Shown here: piece by piece, positions 47,525 through 56,620 of the stretch | How the letters are laid out: each line of letters opens with the position of its first letter | Numbering within the stretch: position 1 is the stretch's first letter | Assembly (NCBI GenBank): GCA_965153355.1 | Contig: OZ231127.1 | Coordinates: forward strand, 57,660,001-57,724,000 | From: Flaccisagitta enflata | Taxonomy: Eukaryota > Chaetognatha > Sagittoidea > Aphragmophora | Direction: 5' to 3' | DNA length: 64,000 bases | Position numbers and translations under genes: made by a program | Notes under the pieces: model-generated | Told to the model about the DNA's origin: nothing | The model's input: the letters and a program-made list of their open reading frames with translations, nothing else | Databases searched by the model: none

Positions 47525-47592
47525 CTCCTTTATTACTGTCCCTGCCCATCCGCACGTGACTTGGGTAGCCATGAATCCGGCCTTATTTCTTT
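47525..47592 (-). mobile_element. Fragment of a hairpin-ended repeat interior
   Basis: Read on the minus strand it contains ggccggattcatggctaccc, aagtcacgtgcggatggg and cagggacag. This is the conserved interior of the AGTCGCG-type copies, here with tag AGTCACGTGC. No end hairpin nearby. Confidence 0.55.
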
Positions 47593-47644
47593 TATTAACA
47601 CTGACTTTTTTTGTCACGCCATCTCTTTGTCTGTCTGTCTCTTT

Positions 47645-47787
<143 letters not shown>

Positions 47788-48052
47788 TTTCCTTCCATTT
47801 CCCAAGCGCTACCCGGTTCACCTTTTTTTCGGCTGGTCTCTTTAGGTCCCTGGTTGGTCAAACTAAGCCACGTGCGCCGCATTGCATAATATCAACCTCT
47901 TTGACTCTAAGTCTAAGCCCAAAGAGGAACTAAATGTCGGTTTCATTTACACGTGTTTCCCAGTCTATGCGCACGAAAATAAAGGCAAACTACCTCAAAT
48001 CTCAGCCACGCTGCACTAGAATTTGCAATTCCAGGGCCTCTCACCGATTTTA

Positions 48053-48252
48053 AGTCGCGGTCCGCGGACTAGCGACTACATAGAAAACTTTGTCCGTCTG
48101 TCCATCTGTTCGTCCGTCTATCCGTCCGTCTATCGCGCATTGGCTGTAAAATGTGAAACTGAAATTTGTGTGTGTGGGTATGTGGAAGGGGGTGTGGAGG
48201 AATGGGGGTTGGGTTCCCCTGCCCACCCATCCGCGAAGATATTGTGACCCCA

Positions 48253-48257
<5 letters not shown>
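48053..48257 (-). mobile_element. Hairpin-ended repeat, AGTCGCGG subtype
   Basis: Read on the minus strand: ggggtcacaatatcttcgcg, gatgggtgggcagggg, cacacacaaattt, a GGAC-type core (48094-48133) and the terminal hairpin AGTCGC...GCGACT (48053-48077). The hairpin loop is itself the palindrome GTCCGCGGAC. The left end merges into CGCA/CA repeats at 48254. Confidence 0.7.

Positions 48258-48298
<41 letters not shown>
48254..48298. repeat. (CGCA)n-(CA)n microsatellite
   Basis: Five CGCA units then about 13 CA units. Confidence 0.93.
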
Positions 48299-48304
<6 letters not shown>

Positions 48305-48467
48305 CTATCAAACTGAGTGTGAGAATTTGAAAGTTAGGATGAGTTCATATGAATTTTAAAATCAAATCTTCCATCTTACATAATTTTCAAATCGTTGGTA
48401 AAATGCCCTCTTCGGTCTTCGCTTTTGATTCCAGCCTCATCACCTTTTTAACACTATTCAGTCTCAC

Positions 48468-48734
48468 CTTCTAGGATTTCCCGCCGCGTCGAGATCTGCC
48501 TCTGCCGCGGCCGCCGTCGCGGTGCCGCCGCCGCTGATGTTGACTTTGCAGTGAAAAGCGGCCGCGACGCCCTCGACCAGACCTTCGGCGTTGCCTTCGC
48601 ATTTGGGGACGCCGATAACCGTGACGAAATACGCAACGCCGCCGGAACAATCGTATTTTCCGGCGTCACCCAAATCGGCGCCGTAAATGATGAGATTGTA
48701 GGCGTTACCATGACGACGGACGCCGTACTTGCTC
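48468..48734 (-). CDS. Immunoglobulin-like domain exon
   Basis: A minus-strand exon of 267 bases, phase 2 at both ends. The acceptor ctacccactattctaaccag sits behind a (CT)n tract; the donor is GTGAGAC after ctagaag. The peptide reads GVRRHGNAYNLIIYG, then ADLGDAGKYDCSGG, then FVTVIGVPKCEG and AAFHCKVNISGGG. The LxIxxADLGDAGxYxC string is the classic immunoglobulin E-F strand signature. The later FHCKV suits the first cysteine of a following domain, so the exon spans the end of one domain and the start of the next. The symmetrical phase lets the exon duplicate without breaking frame. GC-rich third positions stand out from the AT-rich flanks. No flanking exon of the same gene could be placed. 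Confidence 0.75.
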
Positions 48735-48750
48735 CTGGTTAGAATAGTGG

Positions 48751-48796
<46 letters not shown>
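48751..48796. repeat. (GA)n microsatellite forming the acceptor tract
   Basis: About 22 GA units, read as (CT)n on the strand of the immunoglobulin exon, ending about 16 bases before its acceptor. Confidence 0.95.
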
Positions 48797-48798
<2 letters not shown>

Positions 48799-48962
48799 TT
48801 GCCATGAATGTAAACTTAGACTTTTAAAAGCTATATGAGAATTATACTGCTGAATGTGCAATGACATTGACGTTTTAAAAGCATCCGAAATCTGAAAGAT
48901 TTTTGTAATCTTGTCAATTTTATCAATTCTTTTTCGCGAATCTCATTTGAAAAGGAATTTTT
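48797..48962. other. Short AT-rich spacer
   Basis: Nothing recognised between the immunoglobulin exon's pyrimidine tract and the composite repeat at 48963. Confidence 0.4.
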
Positions 48963-49422
48963 AGTCGCGGCTACGCGACTATACACCTTGCCGTGTCGGT
49001 CCGTCGGTCCGTCGGTCCGTCCCGTAACATTTTTGAATTCGGAGCGGTTTTCGCACTACTGCTCCTGCCCAACCGTCCGCGACTGTATTGCTGTGCATCC
49101 GGTCTTGTTATGATTAAAACTAAGATTTCAAAATGCTGCACCCTTTGTTCAATGATGACCAATAGTAAGATGTAACTCTCATCACAATCGCGCAGTTCAT
49201 CCGATAAAAACAACAAACTGACACCCGCTCGACATGAGGTGCTGAGAGAACAAGGCCGGATACACGACCACCAGTTGCGGACGGGTGGGTAGGGGCGGAT
49301 ATGCGAGTTTTCCCACTTTTCGACTCGAGCTGACGGACGGACGGACGGACGGACGGACGGACCAACGGACCGACAGACTGACGGACGGACAAAGCCTCTT
49401 ATGGAGTTGCGTGTCCGCAACT
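48963..49422. mobile_element. Composite hairpin-ended foldback repeat with two different hairpins
   Basis: Left end: TTTTAG into hairpin AGTCGCG-GCTA-CGCGACT (48963-48980), then a GTCC core. The inverse internal block carries tag AGTCGCGGACGG (minus strand, 49073-49084). A middle of about 170 bp follows. Then come the forward internal block aacaaggccggatacacgac, tag AGTTGCGGAC (49273-49282), a GGAC core (49334-49362), caaagcctcttatgg and hairpin AGTTGCG-TGTC-CGCAACT (49405-49422) with an A run. The two halves are inverted relatives but belong to different hairpin subtypes. Non-coding. Confidence 0.8.
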
Positions 49423-49879
49423 AAAAGCGGAGATGCAAACAGAGAAAGCGGAGGAATTCATTTCTACCTCGGAGCTCACGTTGCCAATTTCCTTTGTCGT
49501 TATTGAGTTGGAATGAAATAAATTATCACAATTTCTCGCTTTTCTCTCTCTCGCTGTCTCATTTGCCTCTATTGTAAATTATAATGGCAGATTAATGTGA
49601 TCTTGTTCTGATAGAAATTCACGGAATTAACACGGTACTTGCCATCTCGTAACTCACACGTCGTAATTGAGTACATGTGAGGGTATTTGAGCCATCAAGT
49701 AGGATACGTTGATAGCTAGCTTAGCATCATTTTAAAATGAAAATGATTTGTCGTTTTAACATACGGAATATTGTCGCTCAAAATTGAGTCTGTAACAGAA
49801 TCATAATTCGCGAGATGCTAAAACTTTAAGTTTAAGCAGAACGTGGGAAAAACATTTGAATGAGATACGTAAGAAAAAG
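49423..49879. other. Intergenic DNA
   Basis: Nothing recognised apart from a short purine-rich lead into the dispersed repeat at 49880. Confidence 0.4.
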
Positions 49880-50313
49880 ATGGAAACAAGATAGAAGAGA
49901 GAGAAAAGAGAGAGAAAAGAGAGAGAAAAGAGAAAGGAAATGTATGAAAAAGGTGAGAAGGGAAAAAAAGGCAGAGTGAGAAATATTGTATTCACATCGT
50001 AACTCCCGTGAGGTTTTTGTAACTACGTCAGGCACCCATTTTCCCTCACAATAGATTAATGGAAAAGATAAATTATGGATAACTGCCCGATATGAACGAG
50101 GAATAGAGAGACTACTACAAAAGAAGAGAAAGAAAAAGAGACGATAACGCGTAGGAGCCAACGTGGGAAATGGGCACAGATACATCATACCAACAGAAGG
50201 AACAACCCGAGCGAGGTTCTCATCTTGAGAGCTGAGTGTGATTGGGCAAACCGTGATTTTTCGTGAAACAATATCCCTCACCATACCCAAACAAAATAAA
50301 TGGAATGGGGCTT
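49880..50313 (-). repeat. Dispersed repeat, copy A
   Basis: Nearly identical to 63505-63933, from an imperfect (GAGAGAAAA) tract through ggaaatgtatgaaaaaggtg to aaataaatggaatggggct, where both copies end abruptly. A minus-strand frame (MVRDIVSRKITVCPITLS onward) is open in both copies, but the copies are too alike for this to show selection. No inverted ends were found. Confidence 0.8.
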
Positions 50314-50574
50314 TGTTAACCCTCACTGATTAATTAATACGCGCACCAATCCTGGTTTTCCATAGATCATAATCCGAAAAACATTCTTGTAGTTGGAGGG
50401 GGCTAGCAACACTAAAAGGATGATGTCAGATGCTTATGAGCTTTATCAAATCTCAAATTCATTATCAAGTTGAGCAGTTTTATAGAAAAATCTGATTCAC
50501 TCTTCGAAATCAAGAGACCGACATCAGCAATTGTTCACTGACGCTCAAACTCCAACACGCGCGGCTGAAAACAG
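50314..50574. other. Spacer, nothing recognised
   Basis: No repeat end or strong splice site. Confidence 0.35.
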
Positions 50575-50721
50575 ACGCTCACGAACTTCAAAGACTTTTC
50601 TATCCGTATTAAGTGGTTTTCGGCGAACGGCGAGACGGTGCGCAGAAAGGCCGGACCGCGAGAACTTAAGATATGGCACGATTGTGCCATTTTCAGCGAG
50701 GGCGAAAGAGGAGGAGAGTGA
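50575..50721 (+). CDS. Possible immunoglobulin-like exon fragment
   Basis: One frame reads TLTNFKDFSIRIKWFSANGE, then TVRRKAGPRELKIWHDCAI and FSEGERGGE before TGA at 50719-50721. IxIKW followed by NGETV and xELKI is the order of immunoglobulin C and E strands. The acceptor ctgaaaacag lacks a pyrimidine tract and the donor (GTGATG inside gagagtgatgg) is weak. A different frame over the same DNA is also open, so this may be a relic or a coincidence. Confidence 0.3.
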   Translation, partial: TLTNFKDFSIRIKWFSANGETVRRKAGPRELKIWHDCAIFSEGERGGE

Positions 50722-51026
50722 TGGTTGCTGGCTGTGATGGGTGTATTAGATGTAACGTCAATTGGGTACACTTGTCCATGCATGTAAGAAATGATGGTGA
50801 CTTTACTTTTCTTGTACTGATTTTACCTATAAACTGAATTAAACTAACCTATTCATTGCCATTCGTACATTGATGTCACATCCTCCACTATACTCTTGTG
50901 TATAAACATCATATATAGGTACAGCTAAAGGATGTATGGAAAAGCTAGATTTTAGTTTATTATAACAGATAAACGACTCCTTCCTTTGATGATCATTTCA
51001 GGAGAAAGGGCCAAGGATAGTTGAAA
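50722..51026. other. Spacer, nothing recognised
   Basis: AT-rich, no exon or repeat end. Confidence 0.35.
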
Positions 51027-51220
51027 TTTTTAGTCGCGTGCTACGCGACTCTACACCCCACTTTGTCCGTCGGTCGGTTGGTTGGTTGGACACAATTTAC
51101 TTTTTTTATGTTTTTTATTCTTTGACCGTACTGCTCCTGCCCAAATGCTCTGGTGACCTCAAATATGGCCCCTGCCCACCCGCACGCGACTGGGGTAGCC
51201 GTGTTTCCGGCCTTGTTTTA
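51027..51220 (+). mobile_element. Half of a hairpin-ended repeat, AGTCGCGTGC subtype
   Basis: TTTTTAG leads into hairpin AGTCGCG-TGCTA-CGCGACT (51032-51050), then ctacaccccactttgtccg, a GTCGGTTG core and the inverse internal block ending in ggccttgtttt. The internal tag on the minus strand is AGTCGCGTGC (51182-51191), matching the start of the hairpin. The other half is missing. Confidence 0.7.
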
Positions 51221-51248
51221 CCAATAATAGCCAATAAACCAAAAAGTT

Positions 51249-51452
51249 GTGAGAAGCCGTAAGTCATCCAGTAGTGTCGAAATTGACCCAATAAAACGTG
51301 GCGAATTCTGCTGCTCGGGTACGTCCCTATGTGGTTGTTGGTTGCCTTTTCGCGATAGCGCGGGACCTCCACAAATAAAGTTCAATCAACGAAATGTCAC
51401 GAGAATGCCAGAAAGCGAATATCGAAAGCTCCCGAGATGTAAATCAATTTGA
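51249..51452 (+). CDS. Possible coding frame, product unrecognised
   Basis: A 67-codon non-repetitive frame just after the half repeat reads VEIDPIKRGEFCCSGTSLCG and ends NVTRMPESEYRKLPRCKSI. No splice sites or family support it strongly. Confidence 0.25.
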   Translation: MRSRKSSSSVEIDPIKRGEFCCSGTSLCGCWLPFRDSAGPPQIKFNQRNVTRMPESEYRKLPRCKSI

Positions 51453-51947
51453 CTTTGCTGCAAAAGGGTCGATACTTGAGTGGGGTTTAAGAAAGAGAAA
51501 AAAATATAAAATGGAACATGAGAGAGAGAGACCGGCAGACATTGATAGACAAAGAAGCAAAAAGAGATGAAGAAAGCAGCCTTGAGAGTGGTTTGTGACC
51601 CACGAAGTTAAGGAGCCGCTTTCAAGTCTATCTCCTGAATCTGACAACTGCCGATTGTCTCTTTTCTTCACAGACTTTTCCTGTACAAGACGATCAGTCC
51701 GTGTGAAGTACTTTGGTTGGTTGATGGGTATGAAGATGAGCTGCAACTGAATGGTTTCCTTTCTATTTTTACCTGTCGCGCATCAGGCAATGCCATATCA
51801 TAACGATTGGACGCATTTGAATGGACACCTGTTGGCCCTGTGTTGTTTTCTGTTGTGCTCGAACTGTCTTAACCTTACAGCCAAATTTCTTTTGAGGAGT
51901 TTTGACTATTTCGGCTTTTGTCCCGTTTTTGTCCAAATTTTGTCCAT
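51453..51947. other. Spacer, nothing recognised
   Basis: A hydrophobic plus-strand frame starts at 51751 but shows no family resemblance. Confidence 0.3.
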
Positions 51948-52154
51948 TTATTTTCTACCCCAGATTGTAACCTTCCTAACCAGAGTCCAATGTACCCTTC
52001 CAGCCTTTGTGCACGTGATGAATCTTGACTCTGATAAATTATTCAGTTTGATACCCCTAAACTGAAGTGGATTTCCCATGCGTTTAATCGTCAGGGAAGA
52101 ATAAGCCCACTGACAAATCAACTGACACGGCTTAGGATCTAAAAAGATTAACAT
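51948..52154 (-). CDS. Weak immunoglobulin-like reading, minus strand
   Basis: The frame reads RGIKLNNLSESRFITCTKAG then RVHWTLVRKVTIWG, which resembles an immunoglobulin B-C strand pair (ITC then VHW). A possible acceptor (ccacttcag) lies at about 52062. The plus strand is open across the same DNA. Reported only as a lead. Confidence 0.2.
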   Translation of the reverse strand: MLIFLDPKPCQLICQWAYSSLTIKRMGNPLQFRGIKLNNLSESRFITCTKAGRVHWTLVRKVTIWGRK

Positions 52155-52351
52155 TCTATTACTGAAATTTGCTGTAAAAGTAGTTCTTTCATCGCAGATA
52201 ACATTGGGAGTGCCTGAAAAAACATCGTTGACGAAATATTCTTCAGTATTTCATGTACTCACTCTGAATCAGAGTTGAATAAGTAATGGCATCAGCCGTT
52301 ACCGACCAAGAGTCACGCTCCGTCGCCTCGCTTTGATATTCGCCTGACGAG

Positions 52352-52478
52352 AGTAAACATGATCTCTCAACGCCATCTCTCGATAGTGATCAACGCGCGG
52401 CGGAAGTCATCAAAGATGGTGGCAACAGCGGAAATGTGATACGTGGTGGCGGGCGGCAGGGTTCAACTGAAGCAGGTA
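52352..52478 (+). CDS. Candidate exon, product unrecognised
   Basis: The donor GTGAGTAT is excellent, and the acceptor follows a pyrimidine-rich stretch ending in cctgacgag. The exon, phase 0 to phase 1, reads SKHDLSTPSLDSDQRAAEV, then IKDGGNSGNVIRGGGRQGS and TEAG. It is hydrophilic and probably intracellular or disordered. No partner exon placed. Confidence 0.35.
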
Positions 52479-52525
52479 GTGAGTATGGCAAGCGCAACAA
52501 TTCATCCTATGTAAAACTAATGCAA

Positions 52526-53040
52526 TTATCCAAAGTGTATGTGTAAGTGTAATTTAAAGTTTAAGTAAAAGTTAGCAGAGAAAGATAGTAGGTGCGGGTT
52601 CAATCCTATAACTGATAGTATGGGCTGGAAAGCAGTAGGAATTTTAAAGACTTTAAAGGTGAAATGTGAAGGATGGAGGCAGAAGCAAAAGAAGGTATAG
52701 ATGGAGTATGCAGGCGTTATATGTGTTAAAGGGCAGCAGGGAGCGGAATGTATCGCGTGTGATGTCGCAACTGATGTTGGTTCAGTTGGCATTAGAGACG
52801 AGACGACAGCGGCATGATAGGCTATGAATGCCTGTAGTTTTTGCAGTGTCGGCGTAAGAAAGAGTTGATAACTCGTCAACAGCGACAACTGATATTTTGA
52901 TCTTCTCTTGATGATAATCGTTTTTAAATGCAATCACGCATCTGAGTAAGACTACTCTCCCGTCGTTCGGTAATCACTACAAATTTTTCAATCTGTCTAT
53001 AGCTGGATAAACCTCTTCCCAATTTTTGTCGTTAAGTACC
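52526..53040. other. Unassigned DNA with a 135-codon minus frame
   Basis: The minus frame 52933-52526 is non-repetitive but low in charged residues and has no recognisable features. A box-B-like ggttcaatcct occurs at about 52598 without a matching A box, so no tRNA or SINE is called. Confidence 0.3.
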
Positions 53041-53251
53041 AGCACCATAATATATCTTTACCAAATGAAAAAAAAATTCAAAAAATCAAAGGAATACCCC
53101 CTCCCCTCCCCCCCCCCCAAAAAAAAAGAAACAAGCAAAACAAAAGAGGGCAAATAAGGGAGCAAAATGTTGTGAAACAGAAAGGTTGCATCAATTGCCT
53201 GGTTTTTGCGATTGCCATGCCGTGTTGTTTATCAAAACACAGAAAAAGAAA

Positions 53252-53424
53252 AACAAGGCCGGATACACGGCTACCCCAGTCGCGTGCTGGTGGGCAGGGG
53301 CAGTGGAGAAAGTCAATAAGGCATTTGGGGGGAAGTGGTGAGCTCAAAAAGCTCAAAACGCCGAAAAAGTAACAGACCGACCGGACGACCGACCAACAGG
53401 CACAAAGCGGGGTAGCATGCGACT
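53252..53424 (+). mobile_element. Hairpin-ended repeat fragment, AGTCGCGTGCT subtype
   Basis: Starts aacaaggccggatacacggc, carries tag AGTCGCGTGCT at 53278-53288, then gtgggcaggggc, a worn GACC core and caaagcggggtagcatgcga. The terminal segment, read inversely, is AGTCGCATGCT, again matching the internal tag. Confidence 0.65.
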
Positions 53425-53545
53425 TAAAATTTGTAGAAAAACATGAAGTCGGAACTCCGGAACAAGTTATCTCATTTTCTTCTCTAGCGTTTCCTCTCCT
53501 TTCTTCGCACGTCTCGCCGGGAGTAAGAGTGAGTTATGGAAAGGA

Positions 53546-53602
53546 AGAAGAAGAAAAAGAAAAAGAAAAAGAAAAAGAAAAAGAAAAAGAGAAAGAAAAA
53601 GA
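53546..53602. repeat. (GAAAAA)n microsatellite
   Basis: About nine hexamer units. Confidence 0.93.
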
Positions 53603-53745
53603 ACAAGGCCGGATACACGGCCAATACCAGTTGCGGACGGGTGGGCAGGGGCGGAAATGCGCGTTTTCACTCGATCAGCACGGACCAACGGACGGACGGA
53701 CGGACGAACGGATGGACGGACGGACAGACGGACGAGATTATGTTG
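53602..53745 (+). mobile_element. Hairpin-ended repeat, AGTTGCGGAC subtype, end damaged
   Basis: aacaaggccggatacacggc, tag AGTTGCGGAC near 53627-53637, gggtgggcaggggcgg, a GGAC core (53690-53730) and a terminal tatgttgcggacc in which only one hairpin arm survives before a GAA run. Confidence 0.65.
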
Positions 53746-53751
53746 CGGACC

Positions 53752-53778
53752 GAAGAAGAAGAAGAAGAAGAAGAAGAG

Positions 53779-53824
<46 letters not shown>

Positions 53825-53925
53825 ACAGAGAGACAGAGAGAGACACAGAGACAGAGAGACAGAGAGAGACAGAGAGACAGAGAGACAGAGAGACAGAGAC
53901 AGAGAGACAGAAATACAGATAAACT
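53752..53925. repeat. (GAA)n, (CA)n and (GAGACA)n compound array
   Basis: Eight GAA units, about 21 CA units, then GAGACAGA-type units. Confidence 0.95.
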
Positions 53926-54581
53926 TTTAGACGGAGGGAAACATGTAAGACAAAAAATTAAGTGTCGACAACATTAAACGGATAGATAAATGAAGTGAAC
54001 CAAAGGGCTAAATATAATCGTTGTTTAGGGGAAATAGCAGGACATAGAAAGATAAGGGTATTGAGAGACAAACGGAGGTGGAGAGGAGAGAAAGTATAGG
54101 AAGAGAGGAGAGATAGTAAACGCATGTTGGAAATATCGGAAAGCAAGAAAACGTTTTTTTTTTCTCGTTAGAAATTCATAGAAAGTGTTTAGTTATGCAA
54201 GCAGAAAATCGCAGGAGGGAAGAATCGGCGCAAGCGCGAAAAAAAGGGAAGGAAAAGACCGGGTCATCGGAAACGAAACGAATTGTTCATCTGCCGTAAA
54301 AACAGCCGCAAATCGGAAACGATATCAGACGGGATTCCGCACACAAGTTTGACCACCTGGTTGAGGGGATTTGTTTTCGGTTGTGACATACTATCCGGCT
54401 AGTGGACATCTAAGAAGAAGTATCAACTTAGGAGGATGATTGTGCTTCTAAATAGGTTCGGATTCCGATTGAGCTCTTTAAATGGGGATCAATCTGGTAA
54501 TCGTAGCATTATTTGTTTAGACGCCAACAGTTAACATTTGCTTCCACTTTCAGTTTTTACAGCTTATGGTGGTGCTTTTTA
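53926..54581. other. Intergenic DNA
   Basis: No exon, RNA gene or repeat end recognised. Confidence 0.4.
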
Positions 54582-55177
54582 TACTATCTTCACAAAAAAA
54601 AAATCTTTCCACCTTGAGAAAAAGTTCATTTGCTGATAAGTTAAACATTACCAGTTGATCGCAAATCAATTAGTTTTTAGTGTGAGCATCCCTCAACTGT
54701 ATCATGGCCGCCATTGGTTGGGGACGCAATTCCTAAAGCCTCTTGAGGTACTCTGGAGTGATGACATTCCAGACCATTCTCGTCATTCACTTGATTCCTT
54801 CTTTTGCTACATTTAGGCTTAATGCTCTTAAGAGACACAACGAATCATAGAAAAATAGGTGACATAAATGAAGCCCTTCGAATTTGCAGGCAGTCTACGC
54901 AAACCGCATCATTCTAGCTCAATTCGTTTTGAAGTAATTAAAGAAAGAGTGAGGTGATATTGTTTGAAGATTGTGTAGAATGGCAAAAGCAAAATTGAAA
55001 TATTTCATTCAAAGTTGAATAACTTTTGAACACATTGAGTTAGAAAGATGCGGTTTGCGAAGATCGCTTGCAAATTTGAAGAACTTTAATTTTGTCACCA
55101 ATTTTTTTTAGGATTGGTCAAATATAACCAGAGATATACGTTAAAATGTGCGGAAAGATTTTTTTGTGAAGATAGTA
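54582..55177 (-). mobile_element. Second Tc1-like element with C-terminal relic
   Basis: Inverted ends TACTATCTTCACAAAAAAAA and the inverse of tttttttgtgaagatagta bound 596 bp, nearly the length of the copy at 46716. The minus strand retains TPEYLKRL and, shifted, MAAMIQLRDAHTKN then a stop, the same transposase C-terminus in more decayed form. Internal blocks such as ctacgcaaaccgcatc are shared with the 46716 copy. Confidence 0.8.
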
Positions 55178-55830
55178 CTATACGAATTAAAAAAAAAGAC
55201 GCACTTTTGAATGATTGATTGCGCCATTGAAAATCAAAAAAACTAATTAAAATCTTAGACCATTTTGAAGCCCTTGCAAATCTCTTTCATTTGGCGCCAA
55301 TCTGGTATCTCTATCTGTATTCGTTTGGAAATGGCGTTAGTTTGAATAAAAATGTTGCTAAATTTGTTTTTGAAGTCCCTTTGAAAAAGATGCAATTCAG
55401 CAAAATGGTGTCTCACTTCAAAGAGCTCTAGCTCCTAAACCGTTAAAGATACAGATCTGGGATTGGTCTAGAATGAAAGATAATTCAAAAATCTTCAAAA
55501 TCATTCTTTCTGTAGAATTTTTTTGGTACTTTTTCAGTCAGTTTTATCAGCAAATACAAAAGTGCGTCTTTTTTTTTAATTCGCTTAGTATGTATCTAAA
55601 AGCTGGAATCATTTCGCTTCCCAAGTTTCTTCTCCATTCTTACCACCTCTCTCAATTCACGCGATGCTTTCACCTGTAAGGTTAAAACCAACTTAAAAAC
55701 CACACGCCTTGTTGTCCATGTTGAGTCGCTATTCGATTGGCTAAATGTTGTTGTTGTTGTTTTTCGGGGGGCCCTAACTGGAAGTGAGTTGTACATGATT
55801 CGGCCGCTCTGCGAGAATAAACGGCCACCC
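55178..55830. other. AT-rich intergenic DNA
   Basis: Inverted short blocks, aattaaaaaaaaagacgcac near 55187 and gtgcgtctttttttttaatt near 55562, suggest a roughly 390-bp inverted-repeat element whose interior is non-coding. Confidence 0.45.
55186..55582. mobile_element. Possible non-coding inverted-repeat element
   Basis: The ends cgaattaaaaaaaaagacgc and the inverse of gcgtctttttttttaattcg pair over about 25 bp (cgaatt...aattcg). It directly follows the Tc1-like element at 54582. The interior has only a short plus-strand frame. Confidence 0.5.
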
Positions 55831-56088
55831 TATCGGGCTCATGCCAGTTTGTATTTAGGCTCCTTGTTCAGATGTGTCAGACAATCATTGTGTTGTCTTG
55901 TTTTGTCGAACGGACTCTCTTCTTCGCTGAATTAGCTATCATTCTATTTGTATGGATCATCTAGAAACCCCCTCTAACCCCGCCCCAAGAACTACTCTTC
56001 GAACCTCTATTCAAAGGAGATGCCCAAGGCGAGGCTCGAACCCGCAACACTGTGAATAATAAGCGGACTCCCCACCACTGCGCTGCCT
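55830..56088 (-). mobile_element. tRNA-derived SINE
   Basis: Read on the minus strand, the head has an A-box-like GCGCAGTGGTGGGGAGTCC (56065-56083) and a B box GGTTCGAGCC (56033-56042), the arrangement of an RNA polymerase III promoter inside a tRNA-like sequence. The stem-forming bases of a functional tRNA are not all present and a long tail follows, so it is a SINE and not a tRNA gene. The 3' limit is uncertain. Confidence 0.65.
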
Positions 56089-56175
56089 CCCCCCCCCCCC
56101 ATCCAGTTGCCCATATTGTTATTATTTTCACGCGATTTTCATCCCATTTTTTGGACCTTTACATCTTTAGTTTTT

Positions 56176-56620
56176 GGGCAGCGGCCCCAAAGGGCCGATG
56201 TCCTGTAGAACACAGGGGGGAATTTTCATACGTCCGTCCGTCCGTCCCCCCCCCCATGGCCTCAAATCCGCTCTCCCAGCCCTCAAATTTGCCCTCCCAG
56301 CCCTCTATTCAGCCCTCCAGGCCTCAAATCAGCTTTCCAGGCTTCAAATCAGCCCCCCCACCTCAAATCTGTCCTCCAGACCTCAAATCTGCCTTCCAGA
56401 CCTTCAATTAGCCCGCCAAGCATAAAATCAGCCCTCCATGGCTTAAATTTGCCCTCCAAAACTCAAATCGGCTCTCCAAGCCTTGATTCTGCCCTCCAGC
56501 CTTCAAATATGCCTTCAGCGGTCTAAATCAGTCATCTAAGGCCTGAAATATGCCCCATCAGGACGTATGGAAATTCCCCCCTGGGTTCTACAGGACATCG
56601 GCCCTTTGGGGCCGCTGCCC
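56176..56620. mobile_element. Complete foldback element with minisatellite core
   Basis: About 50-bp inverted ends: GGGCAGCGGCCCCAAAGGGC onward through gatgtcctgtagaacac pairs with gttctacaggacatcggccc and tttggggccgctgccc. GGCCC-CAAA-GGGCC forms a hairpin in the end. The core is about 15 units of some 20 bp (cctcaaatcagccctccagg). Non-coding, 445 bp; the best-preserved copy of this family. Confidence 0.85.

Noticed and set aside
49832-50326. A conserved protein (MVRDIVSRKITVCPITLS) because the frame is open in two copies
   Set aside because: The copies are almost identical DNA, so a shared open frame is expected without selection; part of the frame is low complexity.
52590-52620. tRNA or SINE from a ggttcaatcct B box
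   Set aside because: No A box at the right distance upstream and no foldable tRNA shape.
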